Shown: positions 16,333 through 25,374, counted from the stretch's first letter. The stretch: 64,000 bases of DNA from Bin87 sp965220265 (GCA_965220265.1 CBDCPM010000004.1:4092001-4156000), one strand, 5' to 3'. Numbers and translations: made by a program. The notes: a model not told the origin generated them from the sequence alone.

Positions 16333-17865
16333 ATGCCCCAGAAACTAAACATGCCTGAACGCGTCGTGACCGGCGACCTTCAGGCCACCGCCCAAGAGGT
16401 GGTTGACGCCGTCCGCCGTAACACCTCGTTCCCATACCTCATGGACGCCAAGCTCGGCGACGCCGAAAACGAGCCAATGATGGACATCGACACGGCGGCA
16501 CGGAACGACACGCCGTTCTACACCATCGCTATCAAGTGGAAAGACATCACTCATGACCTGATCGAGACCGACCGCCAACACGGCAACCCACTTTGCCAAA
16601 TCGCCCGGCGCGCCAACGACGTCATCGCCCGAGCCGCCATCACGAACCGCCACAACCGCCGGCCGCCACTCTACGCCGAGACCACCATCAGGGAGTTCAT
16701 CAAGCTCGAACTCTCGACGCCGGAACACTCACCGCTCATCCGCGCCGCCGGCCACGTCACACCGCCGCCCATCTTCCCGCTCAACCACGACCTCACTCCC
16801 GTCGTGCGGGACATCGCCGCCCACATGGCGGGATCAGTCAAACCACAGAATGCAGCCCAGATACTCCGATCACTCGAAGACCGGCAAGGCCTTTTCGACA
16901 AGTGGCCGAAACTGGACCTCGCGCTTTTCATCCGACGCACGACCGGTATCGGCCCAGACGACCAGGGACTCTACCATCCTGACCAGCCCTGGGGCCAATT
17001 ACTCAGCCCTCAACGGTTGGTTACGAACACCGTACTCCGCATCTTCAAGCGGGACCAAGAACCACACACTATGGCGCACCTCGTAACCGAGACTGAACGC
17101 CTAGCGGGACAGTTCCTGCCTGCGGAGTACAACACTCGCGCCGCCGTCCGTGCCACAGTCTCGAAATCCGACGAGATCTCATGGCAGGGCCGATCCACGT
17201 ACGGACTACGGGAATGGGACACCCCCCTCGACACCCGAAACACGGGCAACACCCGTGCGAGCACCGGAGACGTAACCTACGCCTTCCTGATGGAGCACGG
17301 GCCGACCGACATTGAGAACCTCATCAAACACGTCCAACGAACGGCCAGCGTCCAGAGGAGAACCGTCCAAGAGGCGATGAACCACGACCCCGCACACCGC
17401 TTCATCTGGCTCCCCGAGCAGCGGATGGCGGCGAACCCCGCCCCACAGGGTCACAATCCCAACGCCCCACCTCTCACGGTCGTCCCTGACGAGCACAGCC
17501 AGCCGCCAGCGTCCGTGCTACGGGAATCAGAATTTGCGTGGCTGACGCGCTACGTGCAGGAACTCAACGAGCTGACGCCGCCGCTGCCGACCCGAGCCGC
17601 GCTGACCGGCCCACGCGCCGCCGGTTTCGCCTCGGGCGACCCCATGGAAATCGTGGTCGTGGTCGACGACCAGCACAGGGCCAGCCTAAAAGGACGGCTG
17701 GCGCAAGCCGCCGAGGTTGCGTCTGAGTCAGTGCCAAGCGTGCAGCCGCAAATCAGCATCGTGCCTCCCGAGCGGTGGGCCGAGCGAATGGAGGGGGAAA
17801 CACCCGAGGCTCATCACAACATCTGGCTGGCTCCGGACACCGTTTCACGACAGGGCGACGCGTAG
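16333..17865 (+). CDS. large hypothetical with tandem winged-helix-like (HARE-HTH-type) domains
   Basis: 510 aa; AAAGGACA lies upstream of ATG. Residues about 235-300 (VLRIFKRDQEPHTMAHLVTE to ISWQGRSTYGLREW) and about 310-365 (VTYAFLMEHGPTDIENLIKH to FIWLPEQRM) look like two winged helices of the HARE-HTH/sigma-factor tail kind. The C-terminal 130 residues (from HNPNAP on) form a separate alpha/beta domain with MEIVVVVDD. That C-terminal domain and the following about 85 bp of non-coding DNA are repeated at 30184-30679. Probably a DNA-binding component of a restriction or modification locus: the neighbour downstream is a SNF2 helicase remnant, and the second copy precedes Nmad3. Function inferred from context only. 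Confidence 0.6.
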   Translation: MPQKLNMPERVVTGDLQATAQEVVDAVRRNTSFPYLMDAKLGDAENEPMMDIDTAARNDTPFYTIAIKWKDITHDLIETDRQHGNPLCQIARRANDVIARAAITNRHNRRPPLYAETTIREFIKLELSTPEHSPLIRAAGHVTPPPIFPLNHDLTPVVRDIAAHMAGSVKPQNAAQILRSLEDRQGLFDKWPKLDLALFIRRTTGIGPDDQGLYHPDQPWGQLLSPQRLVTNTVLRIFKRDQEPHTMAHLVTETERLAGQFLPAEYNTRAAVRATVSKSDEISWQGRSTYGLREWDTPLDTRNTGNTRASTGDVTYAFLMEHGPTDIENLIKHVQRTASVQRRTVQEAMNHDPAHRFIWLPEQRMAANPAPQGHNPNAPPLTVVPDEHSQPPASVLRESEFAWLTRYVQELNELTPPLPTRAALTGPRAAGFASGDPMEIVVVVDDQHRASLKGRLAQAAEVASESVPSVQPQISIVPPERWAERMEGETPEAHHNIWLAPDTVSRQGDA

Positions 17866-17950
17866 AGCGGCTCTAAACGGCCGAGGGCAACCAAACTACT
17901 AGAAAGGCCGTAGAACGCGCCCGGGGGCCGTATACGACGAAACTGGGGCA
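17454..17950 (+). repeat. 497-bp module, copy 1 (coding tail plus conserved leader)
   Basis: Matches 30184-30679 over its whole length. The first 412 bp encode the C-terminal domain of the preceding gene. The last about 85 bp are non-coding yet at least as well conserved (AAAGGCCGTAGAACGCGCCC, then GTATACGACGAA). Downstream sequence differs between copies: SNF2 fragment here, Nmad3 at copy 2. Confidence 0.8.
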
Positions 17951-18031
17951 GGTGTCTTGCACTTTCGGCTACCGTTAGCCCCTTTCCAGTGGCACGCCTC
18001 CCGTAGTAAAACTCAAAGAGAGAAAACCGCA

Positions 18032-18655
18032 ATGATCATCATCCACGCCGCCCAACTGGACGGCAGCCTGACGCTGTGGGGCGAAGACTCCGACCCGCCC
18101 CCGCCACGCGAACGGCCGTCGGGAGTCCACCACCCAAGATGCGCCAGGGCATCACGCCTGGCCAAAGCCGTGGGCATTGCGCCCAAGGACGCCGCCGGTA
18201 CCGAGGTGGAAGCCACCGTCTGGCTGCCCAGCCAAGGCAATAGCCCGATACCGTCCGAAGCATTGGCTGGCCCCGCGCTCAAATCGAGAGCCAAACTCCG
18301 CATCAAGCCCTGGCGCGTGCCAATCCTCAGGCTTTCCAGCGGGCAAGCCATCAAACTGCTGCAACGTTGCCAGGACGGCCGTGTCCTGGCGCCTGGCATG
18401 GCGTTGAGCCCTGACGTGACCTACTGGCGACACGTCATGCTTTTCGCCGCCAATCTGACGGCGCGGCAACAGTTTCTGCCCAACGTGGCGCAAAGCCAGG
18501 AAAAGACCAAAGCCGTATGGACTCCGCTCTACATCGGCGACGACGCCAATCGGCTGGCCGAACTGGCCAAAGCCATGCCGGCTCCAGTTCGGGCCACGAC
18601 CGATGCACTCGACCACCGACCGCCCCACCGCATGCCTTCGGTGGATTTGGGCTAA
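18032..18655 (+). pseudogene. N-terminal fragment of a SNF2-family helicase
   Basis: About 207 codons from ATG 18032. The start IIIHAAQLDGSLTLWGEDSD and the later blocks PWRVPILRLSSGQAIKLLQR, SPDVTYWRHVMLFAANLTAR, FLPNV and ELAKAMPAPVRA match the region that precedes the helicase core in bacterial SNF2 proteins such as the HelZ/HepA-like group. The frame then degenerates and stops at 18655. The P-loop and DEAD-box core are wholly missing, so this is a 5' remnant. It begins about 80 bp after the conserved leader of the 0.5-kb module. Confidence 0.7.
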
Positions 18656-18849
18656 GCAACCGCCCAGGCGACAGCGCCTACCAAGAACACACGGATCCGG
18701 CAGGAAGAAAATAGCCTGCCGCTGCAGCAGGCAGCAGGCAGCAACTCTACCAAACCACACGTGGTGTATGCTGGATTTGCGGACGTTGCGGACACGGAAC
18801 CAAATCATCCTCGATCCTTAGGCGGCAACCGCAAACTTGTAGAGAAACC

Positions 18850-19596
18850 ATGAACCAGATCAACCTCGTCTTCACGCGTCCGGACAGCCATAGCCAGTCG
18901 TGGACACATTGGAGCGAAATCCAGCACTACGGAGGATGGCTTCGGCACATCGGAGACTTTCGCTCCGACATCATCGTAGGGGGCATTCCACTGGACCCGT
19001 GGAACGGAAAGGAAAAGCAACGCGCTAAAGAAATTTCCAACCAATTCACCGCAGCGCATGCGGTGGGAGAGCCTGGCCCCAACGACACTGTGAAGGTTGC
19101 CTACCGCTACAAGAAAAAGGTGAAATTCTTCTCGTTGGCACGCAAGGAAGTGAGCGACATCAGAGACGAGGTTCTCGCACTGGTTTCCAAGCAAATGGAG
19201 ATCGTATTCGAGGTGACTTGCGGATCATGCAGAGCATCCGTAGAAGACGGCTTGGTAACGTGCGAACACGTTGATTACGGCGGCATGGACACCGAATCCC
19301 CAGCGGCACTCATTCGCCCACCCAACACCGAGGTCACGGCCATCATCCAGTTCAGGTCAGACCCGTCGAAGGGGACGAGATTCACGCAGGGCATACTCAT
19401 GCCCACGTTGGGAAAGGGAGCAGACATTGAAAGGTTGGCGTCACCCGTGGGGAGCCCCGTCAACGTCTCTACAGCACAGCGGGACAGGGACCGCATCCGT
19501 ATCCCGTTCTACCAACCGAACGAAGGACCTACCGGCGTCATACGGGAGCTAGGCATCTTTTCAGAAGACACCATGCTTTTCCACGCATCGGTCTGA
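18850..19596 (+). CDS. hypothetical protein
   Basis: 248 aa, no recognised domain. Opening NQINLVFTRPDSHSQSWTHW; a basic stretch KKKVKFFSLARKEVSDIRDE near the middle; and CGSCRASVEDGLVTCEH (three Cys and a His, possibly a metal site) near 120-137. No signal peptide or membrane segment. It stands between two defence-gene remnants with its own start about 195 bp after the SNF2 fragment. The frame is intact, so it may still be expressed. Confidence 0.5.
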   Translation: MNQINLVFTRPDSHSQSWTHWSEIQHYGGWLRHIGDFRSDIIVGGIPLDPWNGKEKQRAKEISNQFTAAHAVGEPGPNDTVKVAYRYKKKVKFFSLARKEVSDIRDEVLALVSKQMEIVFEVTCGSCRASVEDGLVTCEHVDYGGMDTESPAALIRPPNTEVTAIIQFRSDPSKGTRFTQGILMPTLGKGADIERLASPVGSPVNVSTAQRDRDRIRIPFYQPNEGPTGVIRELGIFSEDTMLFHASV

Positions 19597-19860
19597 AAAT
19601 TTCTCCTAGCATTACAGCCGCGCTTCAGGGGAAGGACGTATGTCGATGACCATGCCCGGAGTTAGACGACTGTTATGCAGGCTACGGTATCCACTATATG
19701 AGAGCGCAGACCTGCATATATGGTAGCCGTGGTGGAGCCGGCGGCACCAAGCACGTACCTTGGAATCCACTACAAGAGACACTTTCAGAGGCCCTCAATC
19801 CAAGTGCAACTGTAATACTAGAGCGGAACTGCACGTCGCCAGCACACGTTCCTACGGCAA
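19597..19860. other. intergenic region, low complexity of signal
   Basis: An imperfect inverted repeat (GGCTAC...ATATG at about 19680-19705 against CATATATGGTAGCC at about 19715-19730) lies here; it may end the upstream transcript. No gene seen. Confidence 0.3.
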
Positions 19861-20316
19861 CTACGCCGCCCTGATCGACAACCTAGCACCCAACTCGTCC
19901 ACGATGGTGGTCGTGAAAGCACTCACCGCGCAGACGCGGCCCAGCAGGTCAATGACCTTCTCCTTGTGATCCGAAAAACGGTACCTGTTAAACCGCTCAC
20001 GGATCGTCGGATCTCGGGGCTTACACTCTTTGTACTGGTCCAGAACCCGTTCCAGAGCCGAGCGAGTACCCAATTGGTACTCCAACGCCTCGGCCGGCAC
20101 GCCGACCAGTGTCGTCTGCTCATCCACCGTGATGATTCCTTGGCTCTTGTCAGCACGCAGGATAGCTTTCCTCGGCGTTACGCCGTCTTTGTCGCGCCGT
20201 TCCAACGGCCAAGGTTCCGCCGTCTCAAATCCGATGTGCAGGTCTAGCAGTTCCCGGCCCTGCTGCGCCCACCAGGCCAAATCCTCCTAGAAGTCCGGCC
20301 GGAAACCCCGGTTGAT
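19861..20316 (-). pseudogene. C-terminal fragment of a type ISP restriction-modification enzyme
   Basis: The 139 codons below 20280 match the extreme C-terminus of the long helicase-methylase restriction enzymes (LlaGI/type ISP group): WWAQQGRELLDLHIGFE, then EPWPLERRD, LEYQLGTRSALERVLDQYKE, KPRDPTIRERFNRYRF and KEKVIDLLGRVCAVS. Upstream, the same frame reads RGFRPDF and then an in-frame TAG (20287-20289) before EDLAWWAQQ, and beyond about 20316 homology stops. At least 1,000 residues, including nuclease, helicase and methylase domains, are missing. Confidence 0.8.
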
Positions 20317-20452
20317 AGAATAGCGGTTTATACTCCGGCCCAGACAAGTTAGCCGAGTGAAGGACGACGTTGGGTGGGTGATCGAATCAGGGAGGACTTT
20401 GGAAAGCGGACCAGCTGCATCTGGGCTTGGGTCAGGACAGCATCTACGGACT
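20291..20452 (+). repeat. imperfect direct repeat, copy A
   Basis: Similar by eye (about 65-70%) to 20953-21110. Shared blocks: CCGGAAAC, TTATACTCCGG, GGACTTTGG and CGGACCAG. The pair flanks a single 129-aa gene. A decayed reading frame (DQLHLGLGQDSIYGLLVALR) runs out of this copy to about 20530. Confidence 0.55.
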
Positions 20453-20541
20453 GTTGGTCGCGCTGCGAGCCCATTTCTTCCGCAATGCCGATGTCGGCGA
20501 GCTGTACTGTTGGACGGTTACCTTAACAGCGACTGAGCACC

Positions 20542-20931
20542 ATGAATAGCATCGAAGTCCGTCCCTTCCCAGACGACCCAATACACGTCGACGAGATCCT
20601 TGCCCGCAACGCCCAGGTTACTGTCTCCCGCCTGAGCCAGTCCAGCCTGTCCCTCACTGTCCGCACTTCCGACGACCTCCGCGTCTTCACCATGTTCACT
20701 GAACCTCCGACAACGCCTCTCGATGCTTGGGGTGTAGAACCGCCCGACGACGTCATCTTGACTTCGGATCCCCTCATCCAGCACGAAAACGCCTCCATCC
20801 ACCTCGAGAACCTGGCCCCACACTGCTATTGGATCGCCATACGCCTGCCCCATCACACCGGCGAAGACGAGATTCATATCGACTTCCTCGCTGAAGAACC
20901 CTCTGTCATACGCCTCACCGCCGACCCCTGA
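20542..20931 (+). CDS. small acidic hypothetical protein
   Basis: 129 aa; a beta-rich, acidic protein (VTVSRLSQSSLSLTVRTSDD, HENASIHLENLAPHCYWIAI, DEIHIDFLAEEPSVIRL). No domain recognised. Size, acidity and placement between direct repeats in a defence graveyard would suit an immunity or anti-toxin-like protein, but there is no direct support. Confidence 0.45.
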   Translation: MNSIEVRPFPDDPIHVDEILARNAQVTVSRLSQSSLSLTVRTSDDLRVFTMFTEPPTTPLDAWGVEPPDDVILTSDPLIQHENASIHLENLAPHCYWIAIRLPHHTGEDEIHIDFLAEEPSVIRLTADP

Positions 20932-20952
20932 ATAGCACCATGCCGACCCACT

Positions 20953-21110
20953 GAAATTCGTCCGGAAACTCTGGCTGACGAGTCGCCAGTTATACTCCGG
21001 GCCATCTGAGTTGGCGGAGCGATGCCAGACCATGTTGGGCGAGCGATCACACCAGAGGGGACTTTGGGAGACGGACCAGTTGTACCTGGACCTAGTGGGT
21101 CGGGATACCT
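20953..21110 (+). repeat. imperfect direct repeat, copy B
   Basis: Partner of the repeat at 20291-20452. It ends with LWETDQLYLDLVGRD-type codons that parallel KADQLHLGLGQD of copy A, so the repeat may include the start of a lost gene. 21111-21274 holds nothing else recognised. Confidence 0.55.
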
Positions 21111-21274
21111 TCCTCGTCTGACCGCCGCCGTATCCCTTCGGTGGATTCGGGCTTACACAAACCGGTACGCCGCGCTGCTAGCAGCTCTGCCAAGACATCA
21201 TCACGCCGCGGTAAAACGCTCAATCGCCAGTCAGAAGTTCAGCATTCCCAAGCCTACTGAGACTCCCTGCGGAC

Positions 21275-21966
21275 CTACAATCGCACGAGACGTGCGACCT
21301 TCCGGACCACCCTGACCAAAGAGCCACGGGAAACCGTGCCCACGTAACTCGGGCCATGCAACGCATCAAAGGCAACGTTCAAGTCAACAGCTTGAAGTCC
21401 GTGCGAGTAAGCGGCCATACTGGTGGGACCCTCCAGAGAGATCAACGGTATCCGGACCTGGGACTCTCCCACCGGTAACTGGTCAACTTTCGACACCGTG
21501 GCAAAACCGTTCACCTCGTTGCAGGCCAGCACCAGAAACCAGGTCTCCTCAACCTCTCCCCGATGGTTCGGGATGAAACCGTTGTGCACAGTACCGGGCG
21601 GAAACTCCCAGCCGACAGAAGGTGTGTGGCGCACCGCGTTCCACAAATATGGCAGGATCCCGCCTCGAACCACCTCAACCATCTCGGACGCTTCACACTA
21701 CCCTTGAGTCGCCGCAGGCGATCAGCCCTGATGGCGCGGATGTTTCTACAGGACGCCCGAGTGCCAAACCGCTCCAACGGAGGATAGTAATCGACGTAGA
21801 GGGGGTCAAAACCACCCCGCGTGGTTGGAACGACCAAAACACTGGAACTGCCGGCGTTGTAGGCATCTTCACTAACCACAAGCGCCAGACGTGGGCCAGC
21901 CAACTCTATGCCGCCTTCTGCCCCGAAATCACACCGGTACACTTGGCCTTGGGAAACATCGGCCAT
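21275..21966 (-). pseudogene. tandem MazF/PemK-type toxin gene with a frameshift
   Basis: From ATG 21966 the frame gives a MazF/PemK N-terminus (VSQGQVYRCDFG, GPRLALVVSEDAYN, VLVVPTT) and RASCRNIRAIRADRLRRLKG. At about 21695 the frame must slip by one base (a deletion after GGTAGTGT) to continue ASEMVEVVRGGILPYLWN, the normal MazF tail. The second frame then runs on for a further 110 codons (ETWFLVLACNEVNGFATVSK, VRIPLISLEGPT, YVGTVSRGSLVRVVRKVARL) that look like another PemK-like barrel. As read, the toxin is truncated and followed by out-of-frame residues. Could be mutation or a sequencing error. Confidence 0.65.
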
Positions 21967-21998
21967 GAATTGCCTCAGGTCAGAAGAATGTGCTCCGC

Positions 21999-22679
21999 TC
22001 AGTCCAGATCATCGCCGGGCACCAAGGCAAGAACTCCGTCGTCAGGTACTACGTCTGACCAATATGACGCCAAAACCAACGCTGACGCATGGGCCAACGC
22101 GTAGGCAACCGCCAATTCCCGGTCGCCAATGGGAGTGTCGTCCAGCAGCAACGCCAAGTCCAGCTTGGAACGCCCGCTTATCCACCTCTCCAACACATGG
22201 CCCGGCCCCAAGTCTCCTTCAACGGCTATACGCGATAGAACACCTAAATTCTCCAAGCCTGCTTCATCAAGCCACCGGACCACCAGCGCCAGCAGGCTAG
22301 CGACCTCCGCTGCTCGCATGCCTGCATCCGTCAGGTAACGCATCCTCTCGTCGCGACCACGCCCCATTAGTTCCCTGAAATGACGGACGGCGTTGGCTGC
22401 CAAAGTCGCCGGCTCCAAGTCGCCGCCAGTGGCAGAGATTCCGGGAACAACTATCGCATGGTACCGAACGGAGTCGACGTTCCACACCTCATACCCCGTA
22501 TCCCCCAGCGCAAAAACTACCGGTTCCGCGAGATCAACGTGGTCGTAGGACCGTCCCTTGTTTACATCGGGAACCATGCCCCCGAGAAAATGGAAACCCT
22601 GATCATGACACTCCAAAACAGAGCCAATAACCGCAGTGGAAACGGAATCAGGTGGATTAGTCGAGAGAACACCAAGCAT
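21999..22679 (-). CDS. hypothetical protein upstream of MazF-like gene
   Basis: 226 aa from ATG 22679, with GGAGG 9 nt before it. Residues 50-95 are beta-rich (VDLAEPVVFALGDTGYEVWN). About 95-210 are helical (AANAVRHFRELMGRGRDERM, VASLLALVVRWLDEAGLENL). It lies 32 bp upstream of the MazF-like gene on the same strand, the place of an antitoxin, but it is larger than usual MazE-type antitoxins and shows no ribbon-helix-helix or AbrB motif. Function unknown. Confidence 0.5.
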   Translation of the reverse strand: MLGVLSTNPPDSVSTAVIGSVLECHDQGFHFLGGMVPDVNKGRSYDHVDLAEPVVFALGDTGYEVWNVDSVRYHAIVVPGISATGGDLEPATLAANAVRHFRELMGRGRDERMRYLTDAGMRAAEVASLLALVVRWLDEAGLENLGVLSRIAVEGDLGPGHVLERWISGRSKLDLALLLDDTPIGDRELAVAYALAHASALVLASYWSDVVPDDGVLALVPGDDLD

Positions 22680-23099
22680 CAAAACCGACCTCCGCTAGCG
22701 CGATTCCAAAGGAAACCGCCCGGAACGTCAAGAAACGTGGAGATATTACGGCCACCAGACATGTGGCTTCCTAATGGGCAGGGAGGAGATTCGAAAACGA
22801 CCTTCACGCGCAATCTCCCACTGGGGATGCGGGCCAGAATACCCTCCTAAGTCCCTACCAGTGATTTTGCATAACTCCATTCGTGGGCATCCGGTTTTGC
22901 TAGTTTCTACGCCCGCCAATGACTGGGACAATCGCGCAACTAAAGCTACGACACACTGGCCGACCATGTGGTGACCGTGTCTGGGAACCCGGACCTGTCC
23001 CCGGTCGATAGTACGACTGAATTCTACACCGCGATGGATTTCGGGTAAAGGTAACGACAGAGCCACAACGCCCAAAGGCGGACGACCACCCGCTACCCC
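22680..23099. other. no gene; probably the vanished 5' part of an Nmad3 gene
   Basis: 420 bp without a supported frame. The minus-strand frame across this stretch is antisense noise from the Nmad3 remnant. No Nmad3 N-terminal motif (SRKGFDSG type) was found here. Confidence 0.4.
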
Positions 23100-23354
23100 T
23101 TCCTGAGGCTGGTCCTGACCGACCCCAACGGCACCAGCGTCTCGAATTGGCGGCTGCCCCGGTGGCTCTATCCAGACGGCAACAAGCCGCCCTTGACCTA
23201 CCACCCTGACCCCAAACGCTGGCGGCGCGACGCTGACCACGCTTACCTGCAGAGCGTCGGCAGGGGACAGGAGTTCGTCCTCGACCTCGCCCACTACCCC
23301 GAGGCGGTCGAGTGGTTGTCGAATCTCGTTGCCAACTTCGGCGTCAACGCGTGA
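23100..23354 (+). pseudogene. C-terminal fragment of a second Nmad3 gene
   Basis: 84 codons with no start, in frame to TGA 23352-23354: LRLVLTDPNG, VSNWRLPRWLYPDGNKPPLT, YHPDPKRWRRDADHAYLQSV and GRGQEFVLDLAHYPE match residues about 208-290 of the intact Nmad3 at 30761 at nearly every position (about 80% by eye). The rest of the gene is lost. Confidence 0.8.
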
Positions 23355-23436
23355 ACATGGTAAAGGCGAAAGGTGTCATTCGGCACCCTGATTCCGTGCC
23401 GCTCGCGTACGGACACAACCTCATGGACGTCAGGTG

Positions 23437-23940
23437 TCAAAAGTTGGGCGGCACCTCTTTCAACCCAGCGATCCGCTCACACCACTGCGCCGCGCCCAGG
23501 ACCCTGCCCTCCTGGGCCCACGGTCCGCCGAACTGCACCGCCAGGGGCATCCCCAATTCGCTCAGGCCCGTCGAGACCACCACCGTGGGCAACCCTGCTG
23601 CCGTCCACGGCACCTGGAACGCCGCATCACCGGTGGTGTTCAGGTCCCGGGGAGCCGGCGCCGGCATCGCCGGCGTCATCACGACATCGACCTTGGCGAC
23701 CATCTCGATGAAGTCGGCGCGGAATTGCCGTCGCAGCCGCTGGGCTTTCAAATACGCCGACGTCGGCATGATCATGCCCATCTCCATGCCGGCGCGGATG
23801 CGCGGGCCGTAGTCGGCGGCGCGAACGCGGTGATTGACCTCGTGGACTCCCGCGCACTCGACGTTCGACACGATGCGCTGGAAACTGTGCACCAAGGCGA
23901 AACTGTCGGGCAACGGTATTTCCTCGACTTCAGCCGGAGT
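23437..23940 (-). pseudogene. C-terminal fragment of an amidase-signature enzyme
   Basis: About 167 codons ending at 23437: VEEIPLPDSFALVHSFQRIV, SAYLKAQRLRRQFRADFIEM, VDVVMTPAMPAPAPRDL, then FQVPWTAAGLPTVVVSTGL and GMPLAVQFGGPWAQEGRVLG are the C-terminal blocks of amidase-family (GatA-like) hydrolases. The Lys-Ser-Ser catalytic N-terminal two thirds is missing. Above about 23940 the frame is antisense to a PaREP1-like fragment. Confidence 0.8.
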
Positions 23941-23946
23941 CTGGCG

Positions 23947-24189
23947 CAGGCCTCGGCAAAGGGTTGGGTTACAGCCGCGCAAATCCTGAAGGCTATGGCG
24001 GAGCAAAGGGACTGGAAACACGAGGAGCACCACCACCTGTCGCGGGTGGCGAGCCACCTGAGGGCCGAGCTGAGCGACCGTGATACCTACCGGTGCTATC
24101 AGGTGGCCAATGACCTGCACAGCAACTTCTGCGAGGACGAGATGGAGGCTTGGGACATCGCCGAGAGCCCAGATGACTTGAGGCCGTGA
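23947..24189 (+). pseudogene. C-terminal fragment of a PaREP1/HEPN-like protein
   Basis: About 80 codons: AKGWVTAAQILKAMAEQRDW, HHHLSRVASHL and CYQVANDLHSNFCEDEMEAW are the helices typical of PaREP1-family proteins, which are HEPN-like. The expected first helices are missing. The upstream part of the same open frame is antisense to the amidase fragment, so the junction at about 23945 joins two genes that both lost their 5' ends. Confidence 0.7.
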
Positions 24190-24522
24190 TCGACAGGTCG
24201 TCGCCGTCGTGACAGCCGTCCGAGAAGACGACCACGAGCCCAGGGCCTACCTCGTCCACGAGGGTTGCCAGAGCGCCATGCTGCTCGACCTGCCATTCAA
24301 CGACGCACCCACACCGGAAACAGCAAGAGGCTGACGCCACCGGCCACACGGCATCGCGAATCCCAGCACCACGCGGCCCCTGGAGCCCCTGCAGGCCACA
24401 GACCAGGAAATGTCCACCAGCACCGCCGGAGGGCCTCTCCGTAGCCCCAGCGCGGAAACTGGAGCACCACTGGTTCGGCTTCCAAAACCACGCCGCCCGA
24501 CACCGGTCTGCAACAGCCGACC
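24190..24522. other. intergenic region with a repeat and a short decayed frame
   Basis: Holds the 24370-24451 repeat. A 47-codon frame without a start (VVAVVTAVREDDHEPRAYLV) ends at about 24334 and may be a further gene fragment. Confidence 0.35.
24370..24451. repeat. dispersed intergenic repeat, copy 1
   Basis: About 82 bp, shared with 25375-25456 (over 85% by eye). Core: GCCCCTGCAG, AAATGTCCACCAGCA and AGGGCCTCTCCGTAGCCCCA. One copy lies on each side of the TPR lipoprotein gene. Confidence 0.75.
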
Positions 24523-25281
24523 TTGTCGACCCAACGACGCCGGAATAGACTGCGCCGAAACCAGTCCTCCAGCGAGCAGACATTGGCCCAACCACGCACA
24601 CGCTACTATCTCCTCACCGCCATCATGGTCACACTGGTGCTCGCACTGGCGTGCGGCAACGGACCACCTGCCAGCCAGGAACTTCTACCGACTCCCGACC
24701 GGTCTCGGGTACAGGTCGTCGACCCGGAGCCTCCTGCTAACCTGACCGACCCCGCCGCGGTCAATGCCTACGAGCAGGGCTACCTGCACATGCGCTCCGC
24801 AGCCTGGTTCTCGGCGATTACCGCCTACGACGAAGCGATCCGCATCCAGCCCGATGTCGCAGGACTGTACGAGGCCAGAGGTACCGCGTACATGTACGCC
24901 GGCAGGCACGACGAAGCCCACGCCGATTACAGCCTGGCCATTGAACTGGACCCGAACGACGCAGGATTCTGGCGCCGCCGTGCCCACGCACACACGATTG
25001 CGCCTACTCCCCAGCCCGAGAAGGCCGTACAGGACGCCACCAGGGCCATCGAGCTGGACCCGCACCACCACATGGGCTACGGCCACCGTGCGATGGCATA
25101 CACCAGATTGCCAACACCAAATTGGGAGCATGCCCTCGCTGACATGAACCGCCACATTGAGCGATTTCCAGGGCATGACCCTGAAGCGTACAAGTTCCGC
25201 GCGCTGATTCACGACAACCTCGGAAACGCCGAGGAAGCCGAGCGAGACCGCCAACTGGCCGCTGATCGACGGCAGAATTGA
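24523..25281 (+). CDS. TPR-repeat lipoprotein
   Basis: 252 aa. An N-terminal basic stretch, hydrophobic TAIMVTLVLALA and lipobox Cys44 (LALAC) mark a lipoprotein; the true start may be nearer the signal (a TTG near 24580 is in frame). From residue about 80, three to four TPR units: AWFSAITAYDEAIRIQPDVA, GRHDEAHADYSLAIELDPND, PEKAVQDATRAIELDPHHHM, WEHALADMNRHIERFPGHDP. It should be anchored to the outer face of the membrane and bind partner proteins. Flanked by two copies of an 82-bp repeat, suggesting movement or duplication of the gene. Confidence 0.85.
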   Translation: MSTQRRRNRLRRNQSSSEQTLAQPRTRYYLLTAIMVTLVLALACGNGPPASQELLPTPDRSRVQVVDPEPPANLTDPAAVNAYEQGYLHMRSAAWFSAITAYDEAIRIQPDVAGLYEARGTAYMYAGRHDEAHADYSLAIELDPNDAGFWRRRAHAHTIAPTPQPEKAVQDATRAIELDPHHHMGYGHRAMAYTRLPTPNWEHALADMNRHIERFPGHDPEAYKFRALIHDNLGNAEEAERDRQLAADRRQN

Positions 25282-25374
25282 CCCGACAGGCTCTCGATAT
25301 AGACGACATCGACTGCCACCGATGACGCGGCGGCCGTTTCCGTTTCCGGCACCAGATGCTGCCAAATTCCGCGC

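Noticed and set aside
22746..23294. 182-codon minus-strand open frame
   Set aside because: Its bulk is the antisense of the Nmad3 tail; an equivalent antisense frame occurs opposite the intact Nmad3 gene.
23434..23946. First two thirds of a 251-codon plus-strand frame
   Set aside because: Antisense of the amidase fragment; only the end (from 23947) has a recognisable protein family.
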